From contig NZ_GL538184.1 in the NCBI RefSeq assembly GCF_000165735.1, positions 78,253 through 142,252 on the forward strand: 64,000 nt of DNA. Direction: 5' to 3'. Every line of letters starts with the position of its first letter. Positions within the stretch are counted from its first letter, which is position 1. The notes below the pieces were generated by a model that ran no database searches, was not told where the DNA came from, and saw only the letters and a list, made by a program, of their open reading frames with translations. Both the position numbers and the translations under genes were made by a program. Positions 52,283 to 61,811 of this stretch are shown piece after piece. The DNA comes from Megasphaera micronuciformis F0359 (GTDB lineage Bacteria > Bacillota > Negativicutes > Veillonellales > Megasphaeraceae).

Positions 52283-53128
52283 TTATACGCGGCTGAAGCC
52301 TACGCTTTCAAATACCTTCATAGCTTCATCACTTTGTAAGAATTTCAAGAAATCTTTAGCTGCATCTTGCTGTTTCGAATTCTTCAATACGGCTGCCGGA
52401 TAAATAACCTGACCGCACATTTCCTTGGTCGCCTGGTCAACAGGTTTCAACTTCGCACTGAAAGCGTCAGTAGCATAGACAACGCCGCAATCGGCACTTC
52501 CTTCCAAGACCTGTGTCGTAACTTCTTTTACATTGGAGCCGTATGTAATGTTACCGGCAGATGCAATCGCTTTTTCATCCAAGTTGTAGAATTTCAGGAT
52601 TTTTTCCGTATACTGGCCGACCGGCACGTCACTGTTCCCCATAACCAGACGAACGGAACCGTCTTTCAACTTGGCCGCCATATCGTTAAAGTTTTGGATT
52701 TGCTTGGGATTTCCTTCAGGAACAACCAATACAACCTTATTTTCCAACAAGTTAATGCGTGTCGCCGGATCTATAAAATCCAATTTGTCCGGGTTAGCCT
52801 TTTCATCTTTCGAGACATCCAACTGATTCATCTGCTTTTGAGCTGCCGATATGAAGAGATCACACTCCGCCCCGTTTTGGATTTGTTTTTTCAATGTACC
52901 CGAAGAATCATAGTTAAATGTAATTTCTACATCGGGATGCTGCTTTTCATACTCTGTTTTAAGCTGATTCAACGTTTCCGTCATACTTGCCGCAGCAAAT
53001 ACTGTTAAATGCACTTTTTCTTTCCCTCCTGTCGATTTAGAACCTTCCGGCTGTCCGCCGCAACCGATAAGCCCCACTGCCAAGGCCGCCATAACAGCTA
53101 AGCCTACCGCTTTTTTCCAGGTATTCAT
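52283..53128 (-). CDS. modA: Molybdate-binding lipoprotein
   Basis: A 281-aa periplasmic binding protein for molybdate or tungstate. It carries a lipobox LIGCGG near residue 24. The family marks FAAASMTETLNQL, YDSSGTLKKQI, CDLFISAAQKQMNQL and CGVVYATDA are clear. The ATG at 53128 has GGAGG. It is the first of the modABC genes and lies 20 bp after the MOSC-MogA gene, so all are in one long leftward transcript. Confidence 0.93.
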   Translation of the reverse strand: MNTWKKAVGLAVMAALAVGLIGCGGQPEGSKSTGGKEKVHLTVFAAASMTETLNQLKTEYEKQHPDVEITFNYDSSGTLKKQIQNGAECDLFISAAQKQMNQLDVSKDEKANPDKLDFIDPATRINLLENKVVLVVPEGNPKQIQNFNDMAAKLKDGSVRLVMGNSDVPVGQYTEKILKFYNLDEKAIASAGNITYGSNVKEVTTQVLEGSADCGVVYATDAFSAKLKPVDQATKEMCGQVIYPAAVLKNSKQQDAAKDFLKFLQSDEAMKVFESVGFSRV

Positions 53129-53148
53129 ATTTAAAACCTCCGGCAAAA

Positions 53149-54084
53149 TTATTTTCTGGCACAGTCAGACGCCCCGTAGCGCAATAAATCCAACGGATGA
53201 GCGACAGTGCTTAAAAATACGTCCAAACATTCATCGCAAGCCTTGGGACTTCCCGGCAAGTTTACGATCAATGTACCCTTACGAAGAACACTCGTAGCCC
53301 TTGAATACATGGCCCGTTTCGTAAACTTCATCGATTCGGCTCGCATGGCTTCGGCAATTCCCGGAACCATACGATCCGCCACGGCCAGAGTCGCCTCAGG
53401 GGTCACGTCAGTCGGTGCGAACCCCGTACCGCCTGTTGTCAAAATAAGATCTGCTTGTCGTTGATCGGCTAGGCGAATTAATTCTTTCTTCAGTTTTTCT
53501 TCATTATCGGGTAAAAGCAAGGTCTCCATAACTTCGAAACCTTCCTTTTCCAATCTTTTTACAATAAGCGGGCCGCTTTCGTCTATGCGTTCCCCGCGAC
53601 TGCCCTTATCGGACAAGGTGATAACGGCCGCTTGATAGGGACGCGGGCCTTTACGCTCTTCAATGACCAGTTCATCACCGCAATGCAGTGTTCCGCCCTC
53701 AAGGACGCGTGCAAATACGCCTTCTCTCGGCATAATACAGTCACCGACGGAATGATAAATGGCACAATGAGTATGACACTCCTTACCGATTTGCGTCATT
53801 TCCAAAAGTACGTCCCCGGAGCGCAACAAGGTCCCTACCGGCAAGGTAGCAAAATCAAATCCCGAAACAACCAGGTTTTCGCCGAAGGCTCCGAAATCAA
53901 CATGAGCTCCTTTTTCTCTAAACGCATTTATCTTATCGGCAGAAAGAAGACTCACCTGACGATGCCACTTACCACCGTGTGCATCACCTTCAATTCCCCA
54001 ATGGACAAGAAGATTGGCTTCTTTTATCGGCTCCTTCTGCACGCCTCGTTTTCTGCTTATACAAATAGCTTCTATCTTTCCCAT
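53149..54084 (-). CDS. MOSC-MogA/MoaB fusion protein of molybdenum cofactor synthesis
   Basis: A 311-aa fusion. Residues 1-140 form a MOSC domain (LLVHWGIEGDAHGGKWHRQVS, GAFGENLVVSG and the cysteine in IGKECHTHC). Residues 150-310 form a MogA/MoaB-type molybdopterin adenylyltransferase with TLSDKGSRGERIDESGP, LILTTGGTGFAPTDVTPEA and NLPGSPKACDECLD. The MogA part adenylates molybdopterin before metal insertion; MOSC domains handle sulfur transfer. I chose the ATG at 54084; it overlaps the moaA stop. Confidence 0.9.
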   Translation of the reverse strand: MGKIEAICISRKRGVQKEPIKEANLLVHWGIEGDAHGGKWHRQVSLLSADKINAFREKGAHVDFGAFGENLVVSGFDFATLPVGTLLRSGDVLLEMTQIGKECHTHCAIYHSVGDCIMPREGVFARVLEGGTLHCGDELVIEERKGPRPYQAAVITLSDKGSRGERIDESGPLIVKRLEKEGFEVMETLLLPDNEEKLKKELIRLADQRQADLILTTGGTGFAPTDVTPEATLAVADRMVPGIAEAMRAESMKFTKRAMYSRATSVLRKGTLIVNLPGSPKACDECLDVFLSTVAHPLDLLRYGASDCARK

Positions 54085-54088
54085 ATTA

Positions 54089-55060
54089 TCACCCACCGAT
54101 TCGATTCATCGTCTTATTTTCCGTTATTTCCCCGATATGAGAGAAACAATGGCCTTGCGGTTTGCTTTTGACGGCACGTGTCAGAGCCGCTGTCAAACTG
54201 TCTCCGGAACCGCCGCGTAAGACAGCTTTGAGGTCGATACCGCTGTCATAGCACAGACAGGGCTTCAAAAACCCGGTACTCGTCAACCGCATACGATTGC
54301 ATTCATCACAGAAGCGATGAGTATTGGCGGCAATAAAGCCTATATACCCTTGCAACAAACTGCTTCCGTAATAAACGGCCGGCCCGTTTCCTCTTACATC
54401 CCGGCGATAAGCCAAATCAAGATATTCTGCTTGTAATATCTGCAAAACTGCATCCTCTGTCGGGCCTTTTTCAAAGCGACCGAAGCCGATAGGCATAACT
54501 TCTATAAAACGCACATCAACAGGCATCTCTTGTGCCAAATGTGCCAGGCGTAAGATCTGGCTTTTCGTTTCACTGAGAAGAACCGAGTTGATCTTGGTCT
54601 TAAGTCCGGCAGATACGCAAGCAGCTACGGCATCTACAACCGCATCCACTCCGTCCGTTCCTGTCAAGCGATGAAACTGTTTGCGATCCAATGTATCGAG
54701 ACTGATATTAATACCGTCCAATCCCATATGTTTAAACTCGTCTATATGCTCTTTTACGAACATGCCGTTCGTCGTAAGCGTAACAGTCTCTACCCCGTCC
54801 GTTTCTTTTAAACATCGCATAAAGTCGACACAGCCCTTACGCACCAGCGGTTCACCGCCCGTAATCTTAAATTTTCGAATACCTAGGCGAACGGCCGCTT
54901 CACAAATACGTAAGATCTCCTCATACCGCAAGATTTCTTCATGTTCCACATCGGGAACGGGGTCGGGCATACAATAGCGGCAACGAAAATTACACTTATC
55001 CGTTACGGAAATGCGCAAATAGTTTATACTTCTCCCCGACTTATCTTTCACGGTTTTCAC
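54089..55060 (-). CDS. moaA: GTP 3',8-cyclase MoaA
   Basis: A 323-aa radical SAM enzyme. The SAM cluster motif CNFRCRYC lies at about residues 23-30, a GGEP follows at KITGGEPLVRKG, and the C-terminal second cluster motif is CDECNRMRL with a third Cys in KPCLC. The last residues are a diglycine (MNRIGG), which is essential in MoaA. It makes the cyclic intermediate of molybdopterin from GTP together with MoaC. A GTG start at 55060 overlaps the moaC end; a GTG nine bases later is also possible. Confidence 0.95.
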   Translation of the reverse strand: MKTVKDKSGRSINYLRISVTDKCNFRCRYCMPDPVPDVEHEEILRYEEILRICEAAVRLGIRKFKITGGEPLVRKGCVDFMRCLKETDGVETVTLTTNGMFVKEHIDEFKHMGLDGINISLDTLDRKQFHRLTGTDGVDAVVDAVAACVSAGLKTKINSVLLSETKSQILRLAHLAQEMPVDVRFIEVMPIGFGRFEKGPTEDAVLQILQAEYLDLAYRRDVRGNGPAVYYGSSLLQGYIGFIAANTHRFCDECNRMRLTSTGFLKPCLCYDSGIDLKAVLRGGSGDSLTAALTRAVKSKPQGHCFSHIGEITENKTMNRIGG

Positions 55061-55541
55061 CGCCTTCGTTAAACAAGAAGGGACCGCTCTTACCGCCCGT
55101 CTTTTCTTCTAAATGCACCTCGGAAATGACCATTCTCTTATCGACGGCTTTGCACATGTCATATACGGTCAGTAGAGCCACGGATGTTCCCGTAAGAGCT
55201 TCCATTTCAACACCGGTCTTACCTTCACAATAAACCCGACATTGTGCTTCAACGGCACGTGTCTCATCATGAAATAAGAAATCTACCGTGCACTTGGTAA
55301 TCAATAAATTGTGACAAAGAGGTATCAAGGAACTTGTCTTCTTTGCCGCCATAATTGCCGCAATACGGGCTGTTCCCAAAACATCACCCTTGGTAACTTG
55401 ACCGTTTTTGACGGCTTTGTAACACTCGTCGTTCATGAAAATCCGACCGGTCGCCAAAGCCATCCGTGATGTAACCTGTTTATGTCCCACATCAACCATG
55501 AGAGCATTTCCTTTTTCATCAATATGTGTAAATTTTGCCAT
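55041..55541 (-). CDS. moaC: Cyclic pyranopterin monophosphate synthase MoaC
   Basis: A 166-aa MoaC. It shows SSLIPLCHNLLITK, the GVEMEALTGTSVALLTVYDMCKAV active-site segment and KRMVISEVHL. It turns the MoaA product into cyclic pyranopterin monophosphate. AGGTG lies before the ATG. It overlaps moaA at its end, while moaD and moaE are not in the window. Confidence 0.95.
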   Translation of the reverse strand: MAKFTHIDEKGNALMVDVGHKQVTSRMALATGRIFMNDECYKAVKNGQVTKGDVLGTARIAAIMAAKKTSSLIPLCHNLLITKCTVDFLFHDETRAVEAQCRVYCEGKTGVEMEALTGTSVALLTVYDMCKAVDKRMVISEVHLEEKTGGKSGPFLFNEGGENRER

Positions 55542-55550
55542 GCATCACAC

Positions 55551-56570
55551 CTACTTACCGAACCCGCAATTGGGGAAGGTACAGACGGGACAGTCCAGGC
55601 ATAACCCGCCCTCACCCATACGCGCCAAAGTCACTGCATCCAATTCCGTACCGGACATCAAATAAGGCAAAGCCAAATCGAAAATCGTCCGTTTTGCATA
55701 CATAACGCACCCGGGCAATCCGACAACAGGACGGGCATCTGTCGTATACGATAAAAGAAACATGGCTCCCGGCAAAACCGGTGCGCCGTAGGAAACTATG
55801 CGATTCCCCGTGTTTTTAATGGCTAAAGGAGTTCTGTCATCAGGATCGACGCTCATGCCGCCTGTACAGAAAACAGCTTCCATCCCTGCTGTCAACATGT
55901 CCTTAATAGCGGCTGTAATGCCATCGGGATTGTCGGGAAGGACGGTATGCATTTCCACGCGAGCCCCGAATTCTTTTACCTTGTCATAAATGACGGGCGA
56001 AAAGGTGTCTTCAATTCGTCCGTAAAAAACTTCATTTCCCGTCGTAACAAGACCTACCCTTTTAACCTTAAACGGGCGGATATTCATTAACGGTTTTCCC
56101 GCCACCGCTTTTTTTGCCGCTTCCATCTTTTCTTTCTCAATGACCAGCGGAATCACTCGCATACCGGCCAATTTATCACCTGTATGTACAGTAAAACCGC
56201 CGTGTCTGGTAGCAACCATCATTTCACCGAGACCGTTGATAATATTTAATCGCCTCGTATCTATTTCCAACATGCCGTCACAATCGGCAATCAAATCGAT
56301 CTTGCCTTCCTTCGGCTCTGTAGCATGCATTCCCGATCCCATAGTAAGATCTCTCAGTACAGCGGCACCTTCGTCTTCGTGCATCATTTGCTCGTCATTT
56401 TCCCAAACAAAGAGCGTATCCTTTCCGACTGATAAAAGGACGGGTATATCTTCTTTTTGTACCACATGACCCTTACGAAAAACCGGGCCCTTGGAGACGC
56501 CGCGAATAATCTGTGTAATATCGTGACAGAGAACCTGACCTACGGCCTCTTCCGTTTTTATCCGTTTCAT
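55551..56570 (-). CDS. MoeA-like molybdopterin-binding protein with C-terminal Cys motif
   Basis: A 339-aa protein. The core is a MoCF/MogA-like molybdopterin-binding fold (VGLVTTGNEVFYGRIED, AVFCTGGMSVDPDDRTPLA, GAPVLPGAMFLL and GLPGCVMY). The N-terminal part resembles a partial MoeA domain. The C-terminal tail has GLCLDCPVCTFPNCGFGK, a CxxCxxC-x4-C motif that may hold an Fe-S cluster or zinc. I chose the ATG at 56570, with GAGAGG about eleven bases upstream. It leads the moaC-moaA string. Confidence 0.82.
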   Translation of the reverse strand: MKRIKTEEAVGQVLCHDITQIIRGVSKGPVFRKGHVVQKEDIPVLLSVGKDTLFVWENDEQMMHEDEGAAVLRDLTMGSGMHATEPKEGKIDLIADCDGMLEIDTRRLNIINGLGEMMVATRHGGFTVHTGDKLAGMRVIPLVIEKEKMEAAKKAVAGKPLMNIRPFKVKRVGLVTTGNEVFYGRIEDTFSPVIYDKVKEFGARVEMHTVLPDNPDGITAAIKDMLTAGMEAVFCTGGMSVDPDDRTPLAIKNTGNRIVSYGAPVLPGAMFLLSYTTDARPVVGLPGCVMYAKRTIFDLALPYLMSGTELDAVTLARMGEGGLCLDCPVCTFPNCGFGK

Positions 56571-56722
56571 AGCTTGTATTGCCTCTCTGAAAATTTCTCC
56601 ATAGTGTAAACAACCGGCTCTCGACGTGAATGCCGGAGCCGGTATTACATGATTATTGTAACCTATTTTATTATAAATAGCCAGTATCCAAACGCAAGTA
56701 CTTTTCTTCACAAATGGCTATT

Positions 56723-57538
56723 CTATGCCTTTTTCTTGGGGTAACACTTCTTGTACACTGCCCCCACGAGAATACAACCACCGATAATATTTCCAATCGT
56801 GACGGGAATCAGGTTGTTAATAAAGAAGTTTCCCCACGTAAGAACGGACGTATCTATCCCTTTAGCCACTGCCGCCGCCGCATAGACAGGGTCTCCTGCG
56901 GCAAAAATCCCCGCCGGAATGTAGTACATATTGGCAACACTATGCTCGAAGCCGCATACAACAAACAGAAAGATGGGAAGGTATACAGATGCAAGCTTTT
57001 CCGTTACGGAGCTGCCGCCGGCGGCAATCCAAACGGCAACGCAAACCAGGAAGTTACAGAATATGCCGAGAATCAAAGCGCTTAAAGGAGCTAAAGACAC
57101 TTTAGCGACTGCTGTTTTCATAGTAACCAAGGCCACCCCGTTGCCGAACAGAGAGTACTGATGGGCTTGTGTCATCAAAAAAGCTACTAAAATAGAGCCC
57201 ACAAAGTTACCGATATACACTAAAAACCAGCAACGAAACATTTTCTTCCACGAAATAGCCCCTTCACCGGCACTGATAATCATGAGACAGTCACCGGTAA
57301 ATAATTCCGACCCGGCAAGAACTACCATGGCAAGACCTGCGGGGAAAATCATAGAGCTCACAATTTTGGCAAGTGACGGATTTTCAATCATACTGCTGCC
57401 CGTATTGGCGCCTACAGCCGCCAATGCGATGTACATCCCTGCCAACAAAGCTAATAAAAGTGCCTTGTGTAAGCAAAGATCCGCCTTGCCTTTACCGATG
57501 TCAATAAACTTTTCCGAAATTTCCTGGGGAGAAAACAT
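56723..57538 (-). CDS. Formate/nitrite channel (FocA/FdhC-like)
   Basis: A 271-aa member of the FNT family with six helices. Conserved parts are ELFTGDCLMI, FLVYIGNFVGS and the histidine-bearing GFEHSVANMYYIPAG. It should move formate (or nitrite) in or out. GGAGG lies ten bases before the ATG at 57538. The location among formate dehydrogenase and Mo cofactor genes suggests that formate is the substrate. Confidence 0.9.
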   Translation of the reverse strand: MFSPQEISEKFIDIGKGKADLCLHKALLLALLAGMYIALAAVGANTGSSMIENPSLAKIVSSMIFPAGLAMVVLAGSELFTGDCLMIISAGEGAISWKKMFRCWFLVYIGNFVGSILVAFLMTQAHQYSLFGNGVALVTMKTAVAKVSLAPLSALILGIFCNFLVCVAVWIAAGGSSVTEKLASVYLPIFLFVVCGFEHSVANMYYIPAGIFAAGDPVYAAAAVAKGIDTSVLTWGNFFINNLIPVTIGNIIGGCILVGAVYKKCYPKKKA

Positions 57539-57718
57539 AATAATGATACCTCCTTGCTCTAACCTATTAGAAATAAGCAAATATAATATGAGTTCAGGTT
57601 ATAGTATATATCTTTATAAATTTTCGTCAATACAAGTTTTTTTGTAATTTTTTTTTGCAACGCCGCCAAAATATGATAGGATTCTTTAAAAGGAAGATTT
57701 GAAACGAGGTGGTTTACC

Positions 57719-58864
57719 TTGAAAAGACATGATAAAATTCCCAACTTATCGCTTTTAATCTTAGCCGGCGGCAAAAGCAGTCGCATGAAAAAAGATAAGT
57801 CTCAATTGCCCTGGCAAGATTCGACAACGTTGACTCATATGCTGACAAATTCTTACGTTTATCCCTTTGAACGCACGGTTATTTCCGCAAACAGGATAAT
57901 AGAACCGCAAGAAATTCCGGACTTTATCCGTCAAAGCTCGATACAAGACGGTCATACAACAGAATACATCCGAAACCGGGGACTTGACACGGAGCGTCAC
58001 CTTGCTATTGTATCCGACCGTTATTCAGACTGCGGCCCTTTAGGCGGTATGGAGGCGGCCATGAGATTATATCCTTCCGACCGTTGGCTCATCCTGGCCG
58101 TGGACCTTCCCTTTTTCGACTTTTCACGGGTGCCTGCTTTGCTGGCTGCCGATGCCTCCGAGTATGACGCTGTTATACCCGTTGTCGAGGGGCGAGAAAA
58201 TCCCTTGGCGGCACTTTATAAGGGACGGGTTTATGAAAAAATCCGTACAGCCTTGGCCGCCGACGACTACAGAGTTCGAAAAATTTATAATAAAAAGGCG
58301 ATTTTCATCGACGAAACGCCTTATGCACGCCAATACTTGAATATGAACACACCCATAGCCTATAAAGAAGCCCTGGCTTGTGCAATTAATCAAAATCGCC
58401 CCGTTCCTGTCGTTTCCATCACTGCAGAAACTTCGGGTACAGGAAAAACACATTTGATTACACAAGTCATCAAAGAGTTGTCTGCCCAAGGGTATAGGGT
58501 CGGCTATGTTAAAAGCACTCATCATATGTCTACAGGGCCTAAGCGAAACAGCGATACGGATCTGGCGACCCGCGCCGGAGCCGTTTGTACGGCTCTTATC
58601 CCGGACGGACCGAAAAAAAGCCGGGCCATAGAGGACGCCGCCTTTTCTATGTCCGTAGATTTGGTCCTCATTGAAAGTCGCCGTCACGGTCTTTTTCCGA
58701 AACTTTTGGTTTTACCGCCTGAAGCCGGTGCCGCAGAAGAGGACAATGAAACAGTCGCCTTGGTGACACGACGAAAGGATACAAATTCAGTGTATTTTAA
58801 TACTTTACACGTTGACAATATTTCTGCCTTGGCGAAATACATAAAACTATTGGCCAATCTGTAA
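57719..58864 (+). CDS. MobA-MobB fusion protein (Mo cofactor guanylyltransferase plus GTP-binding partner)
   Basis: A 381-aa fusion. Residues 1-210 are a MobA guanylyltransferase, with the nucleotide motif LILAGGKSSRMKKDKS and CGPLGGMEAAM and ILAVDLPFF. Residues 225-381 are a MobB-like P-loop domain (AETSGTGKTHL, KSTHHMSTGP). MobA attaches GMP to make the bis-MGD needed by formate dehydrogenase. The start is TTG at 57719, with GAGGTGG eight bases upstream. Divergent from the formate channel gene and upstream of the formate dehydrogenase gene. Confidence 0.9.
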   Translation: MKRHDKIPNLSLLILAGGKSSRMKKDKSQLPWQDSTTLTHMLTNSYVYPFERTVISANRIIEPQEIPDFIRQSSIQDGHTTEYIRNRGLDTERHLAIVSDRYSDCGPLGGMEAAMRLYPSDRWLILAVDLPFFDFSRVPALLAADASEYDAVIPVVEGRENPLAALYKGRVYEKIRTALAADDYRVRKIYNKKAIFIDETPYARQYLNMNTPIAYKEALACAINQNRPVPVVSITAETSGTGKTHLITQVIKELSAQGYRVGYVKSTHHMSTGPKRNSDTDLATRAGAVCTALIPDGPKKSRAIEDAAFSMSVDLVLIESRRHGLFPKLLVLPPEAGAAEEDNETVALVTRRKDTNSVYFNTLHVDNISALAKYIKLLANL

Positions 58865-58934
58865 AATCCTCATTTTATCTGATGTTTTAACTATCTCTCC
58901 ATTTATAATCCGTAAAAATTTTCGTTTTTACGTG

Positions 58935-58963
58935 TTGCATATTGAGAAAATTAGGTATAGAAT
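58935..58963 (+). promoter_or_regulatory. Probable promoter of the formate dehydrogenase operon
   Basis: TTGCAT (58935-58940), 17 bp, TAGAAT (58958-58963). It leaves an approximately 100-nt leader before the fdh start at 59071. Confidence 0.5.
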
Positions 58964-58982
58964 AGACATGTATCAAAACATC

Positions 58983-59008
58983 CATGAGTAAAACTCATGA
59001 GAATTTTT
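58983..59008 (+). terminator. Attenuator-like hairpin in the fdh leader
   Basis: CATGAGT-AAA-ACTCATG makes a 7-bp stem and is followed by AGAATTTTTCTTTT. It lies between the promoter and the coding start, so it could terminate transcription early under some conditions. The stem is short and AT-rich, so this is weak. Confidence 0.35.
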
Positions 59009-59070
59009 CTTTTGGCGTATAGTTATGTAATTGTTCATCTATGCGCTTATTAAAAGAGGTGAATCACCAC

Positions 59071-61275
59071 ATGTCTTACGAAACGATTACTACCGTCTGT
59101 CCCTACTGCGGTACGGGCTGTCTTATTGACTGTACTGTAGACAGAGAAAATAATCGCGTCATTGAAGCAAAGGGATCGCCGCACGGCGTAAACAATGACG
59201 GACGTTTGTGCTTGAAAGGCCTGTACGGCTGGGATTATCTGAATGATCCCAAAATTTTAACCAAACGTATTCGCACTCCCTTAATCCGTCGCGGCGGTAA
59301 GGGAGCTCCCTTGAAACCGGCTACTTGGGAAGAAGCCATTCAGTATACTGCCGATCGCTTAAAGGCTATCATCAAAGAATACGGTCCCGACACGGTTATG
59401 GGTGCCGGCTCGGCTCGCGGTCCCGGAAATGAAGTAGGCTACTTAACTCAAAAATTCATGCGCGCAGTTATCGGTACCAATAACGTCGACCACTGCGCCC
59501 GTATCTGACACGCTCCTTCTGTCGCCGGGCTCGGCGAAACATTAGGTGAAGGCGCTATGTCGTACAGCGTGCCGGAAATCGAAGATGCGGAAGTCATCTT
59601 CAACATGGGCTACAATGCAGCTACCTCTCATCCCCTTGTAGCGCGTCGTATTGTACGGGCTAAGAAAAAGGGAGCCAAGATTATTTGCGTTGACCCCCGC
59701 AAGACGGAAACAGGTCGTATTGCCGATATTTTCCTGCCCATTAAGGGCGGCACGAACATGCTCTTCCTTTGTGCTATGGCTCATGTCATTGTCACGGAAG
59801 ACTTGGTTGACCATGAATTTATTGAAGCTCATACAGTAGGCTTCGATGAGTACGCCCGGGAAATTTCCGATCCCAAGTACGCACCGGAAGCCATTGCCGA
59901 ACAGACCCATCTCGATGCGGAAGAAATTCGTAAGGCCGCACGCCTCTTCGCTTCTTCCAAGCATACTATGACACTTTGGGGCATGGGCGTTACACAGTTC
60001 TCCCAAGGCGTTGAATGCGTTATTGCCTGCTCCAACTTAGCTTTAATGACCGGTAATTTCGGTCACTATGCAACAGGCGTAGGCCCCGTACGCGGACAAA
60101 ACAACGTACAGGGAACTTGCGATATGGGCGTTCTACCGAACGTATACCCGGGTTATCAAAAGGTTACTGATCCGGAAGTTCGTGCCAAGTTTGAAAAAGC
60201 TTGGGGCGTTCCCCTATCACCCGTTAACGGCACGCCGCTGACACACGTTCCCGACAAAGTACTACGGGAGTCGGATCCGAAAAAGCAAATTCATGCTTAC
60301 TATATCATCGGCGAAGATCCGGCCCAGTCCGATCCGGATTTACCGGAAATTCGTGAAACGCTCTCGAAAATCGATTTCGTCGTCATTCAAGATATTTTCT
60401 TCAACAAAACCAGTGAATACGCCGACGTTATCTTCCCTGCTACGGCCTGGGGCGAACACGAAGCCGTATACTCGTCCTGTGATCGCCGGTTCCAGCGCGT
60501 TCATAAACTCGTGGATCCGGATCCGAACGTCAAGACGGACTGGGAAATTCTCTGCCTCGTAGCCACAGCCATGGGATACCCCATGCACTACAACAACACG
60601 GAAGAAATTTGGGATGAAATGATTTCCCTTTCACCGAAATACTACGGGGCTACGTATGAAAAACTGGAAGCCAACTACGGCATTCAGTGGCCTTGCTACA
60701 CTCGCGACCCGGAAGATAAGGGCACGAAATTCCTTCACGAAGGGGCTACCTTCAACAAACCGGAAGGTAAGGGACATTTCTACTTCTTCCCCTTCACGCC
60801 TGTAAAGGAAAAAGAAACGGAAGAATTCCCCTTATCCTTGTCTACAGTCCGCGAAGTCGGTCACTACTCTGTCCGTACCATGACCGGTAACTGTCGTCTC
60901 TTGCGTTCCCTCGCCGACGAACCGGGCTTCATTCAAATGAACCCCGACGATTGCGAAGCTTTGGGAATTAAAGACGGCGAACTGGTGCGTGTCTTCTCGC
61001 CTCGTGGTCAAACGATTACGAGAGCTTTGCCGACAGAGCGTGTATCCAAGGGCGCTACGTATATGACCTATCAGTGGTGGGTCGGTGCGTGCAACGAATT
61101 AACTAACGCCAAACTCGATCCGAAGAGTCATACACCGGAATTCAAATACTGCGCCTGCCGCGTTGAAAAAATCGACGACCAAAAAGCAGCCGAACAGGAA
61201 GTTGTTGAACGATACAAAGAAATTCGCCGCTTAACGGGCGTTCTCGAAGAAACGGAGGCGGCATCGAATGAATAA
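59071..61275 (+). CDS. fdhF: Selenocysteine formate dehydrogenase, molybdopterin subunit
   Basis: A 734-residue formate dehydrogenase of the FdhF/FdhA type. An in-frame TGA at 59506-59508 (residue 146) is the selenocysteine codon: it sits in HCARI-U-HAPSVAGLG, exactly where Sec lies in E. coli FdhH. The N-terminal Fe-S motif CPYCGTGCLIDC comes first, then CLKGLYGWD, and further molybdopterin-contacting motifs such as GMGVTQFSQG and GPVRGQNNVQGTCDMG. It oxidises formate to CO2 or runs in reverse. A normal gene finder will split it at the TGA. AGAGGTG precedes the ATG at 59071. Confidence 0.95.
59506..59555 (+). promoter_or_regulatory. Bacterial SECIS element
   Basis: Immediately after the TGA, TCGCC-GGGCTC-GGCGA (59522-59537) forms a 5-bp stem whose loop begins GG and holds a U (GGGCUC), about 14 nt from the codon. 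This is the position and kind of hairpin that binds SelB in bacteria. Outer pairing is not worked out. Confidence 0.65.
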
Positions 61276-61795
61276 ATTCATCAAATCGGATCCTATGCTG
61301 TGCATCGGCTGCCGCACCTGTATGATTGCCTGCGTTGTCAATCACACGGGAAAGAATGTATTCAACATGGACCCGGACAGCTACGACTTTACGCCGCGTG
61401 TCCAAATTCAAATTACCAAGGACATGACAAAGCCCGTACAGTGCCGTCAATGCCCTAAGCCCAAATGCATGGAAGCTTGTCCCTTTAACGCCATTTCCAT
61501 GGGTGAAGACAGTGTTATCCTCGATCAGGATATTTGTAAAGGTTGCGGCAAATGTGCCAAGGCCTGCCCCTTCGACGGTATTACGATGGCACGCATTTAC
61601 CATGGCGATACAAAGGGCCGTCCTTTCCGCCAATTGGCTTTTAAATGTGACCTGTGCCACGGTACGGAATCAGGCATTCCCGCCTGCATCGAAGCATGTC
61701 CTACGGAAGTATTCACACTTTTCGACCCGGCAGAAGCGGCGGCCAAGGCCAAGGCAGCCTTAGCGGCTAAGCAAGCTGCAGCATCGAAAGCATAA
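61268..61795 (+). CDS. Four-cluster ferredoxin, HydN/FdhB-like electron carrier
   Basis: A 175-aa protein with four cysteine sets: CIGCRTCMIACV, CRQCPKPKCMEACP, CKGCGKCAKACP and CDLCHGTESGIPACIEACP. This is the HydN/DmsB-type subunit that passes electrons between formate dehydrogenase and a partner such as a hydrogenase or ferredoxin. Its ATG overlaps the fdhF stop by 8 bp, so translation is coupled. The C-terminal tail is Ala/Lys-rich. Confidence 0.92.
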   Translation: MNKFIKSDPMLCIGCRTCMIACVVNHTGKNVFNMDPDSYDFTPRVQIQITKDMTKPVQCRQCPKPKCMEACPFNAISMGEDSVILDQDICKGCGKCAKACPFDGITMARIYHGDTKGRPFRQLAFKCDLCHGTESGIPACIEACPTEVFTLFDPAEAAAKAKAALAAKQAAASKA

Positions 61796-61811
61796 CAGAA
61801 AGGTTCAGCTT

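Noticed and set aside
59509..59556. Reading fdhF as two separate genes ending and restarting at the TGA
   Set aside because: The frame continues without a shift, the surrounding residues match the Sec site of formate dehydrogenases, and a SECIS-like hairpin follows.
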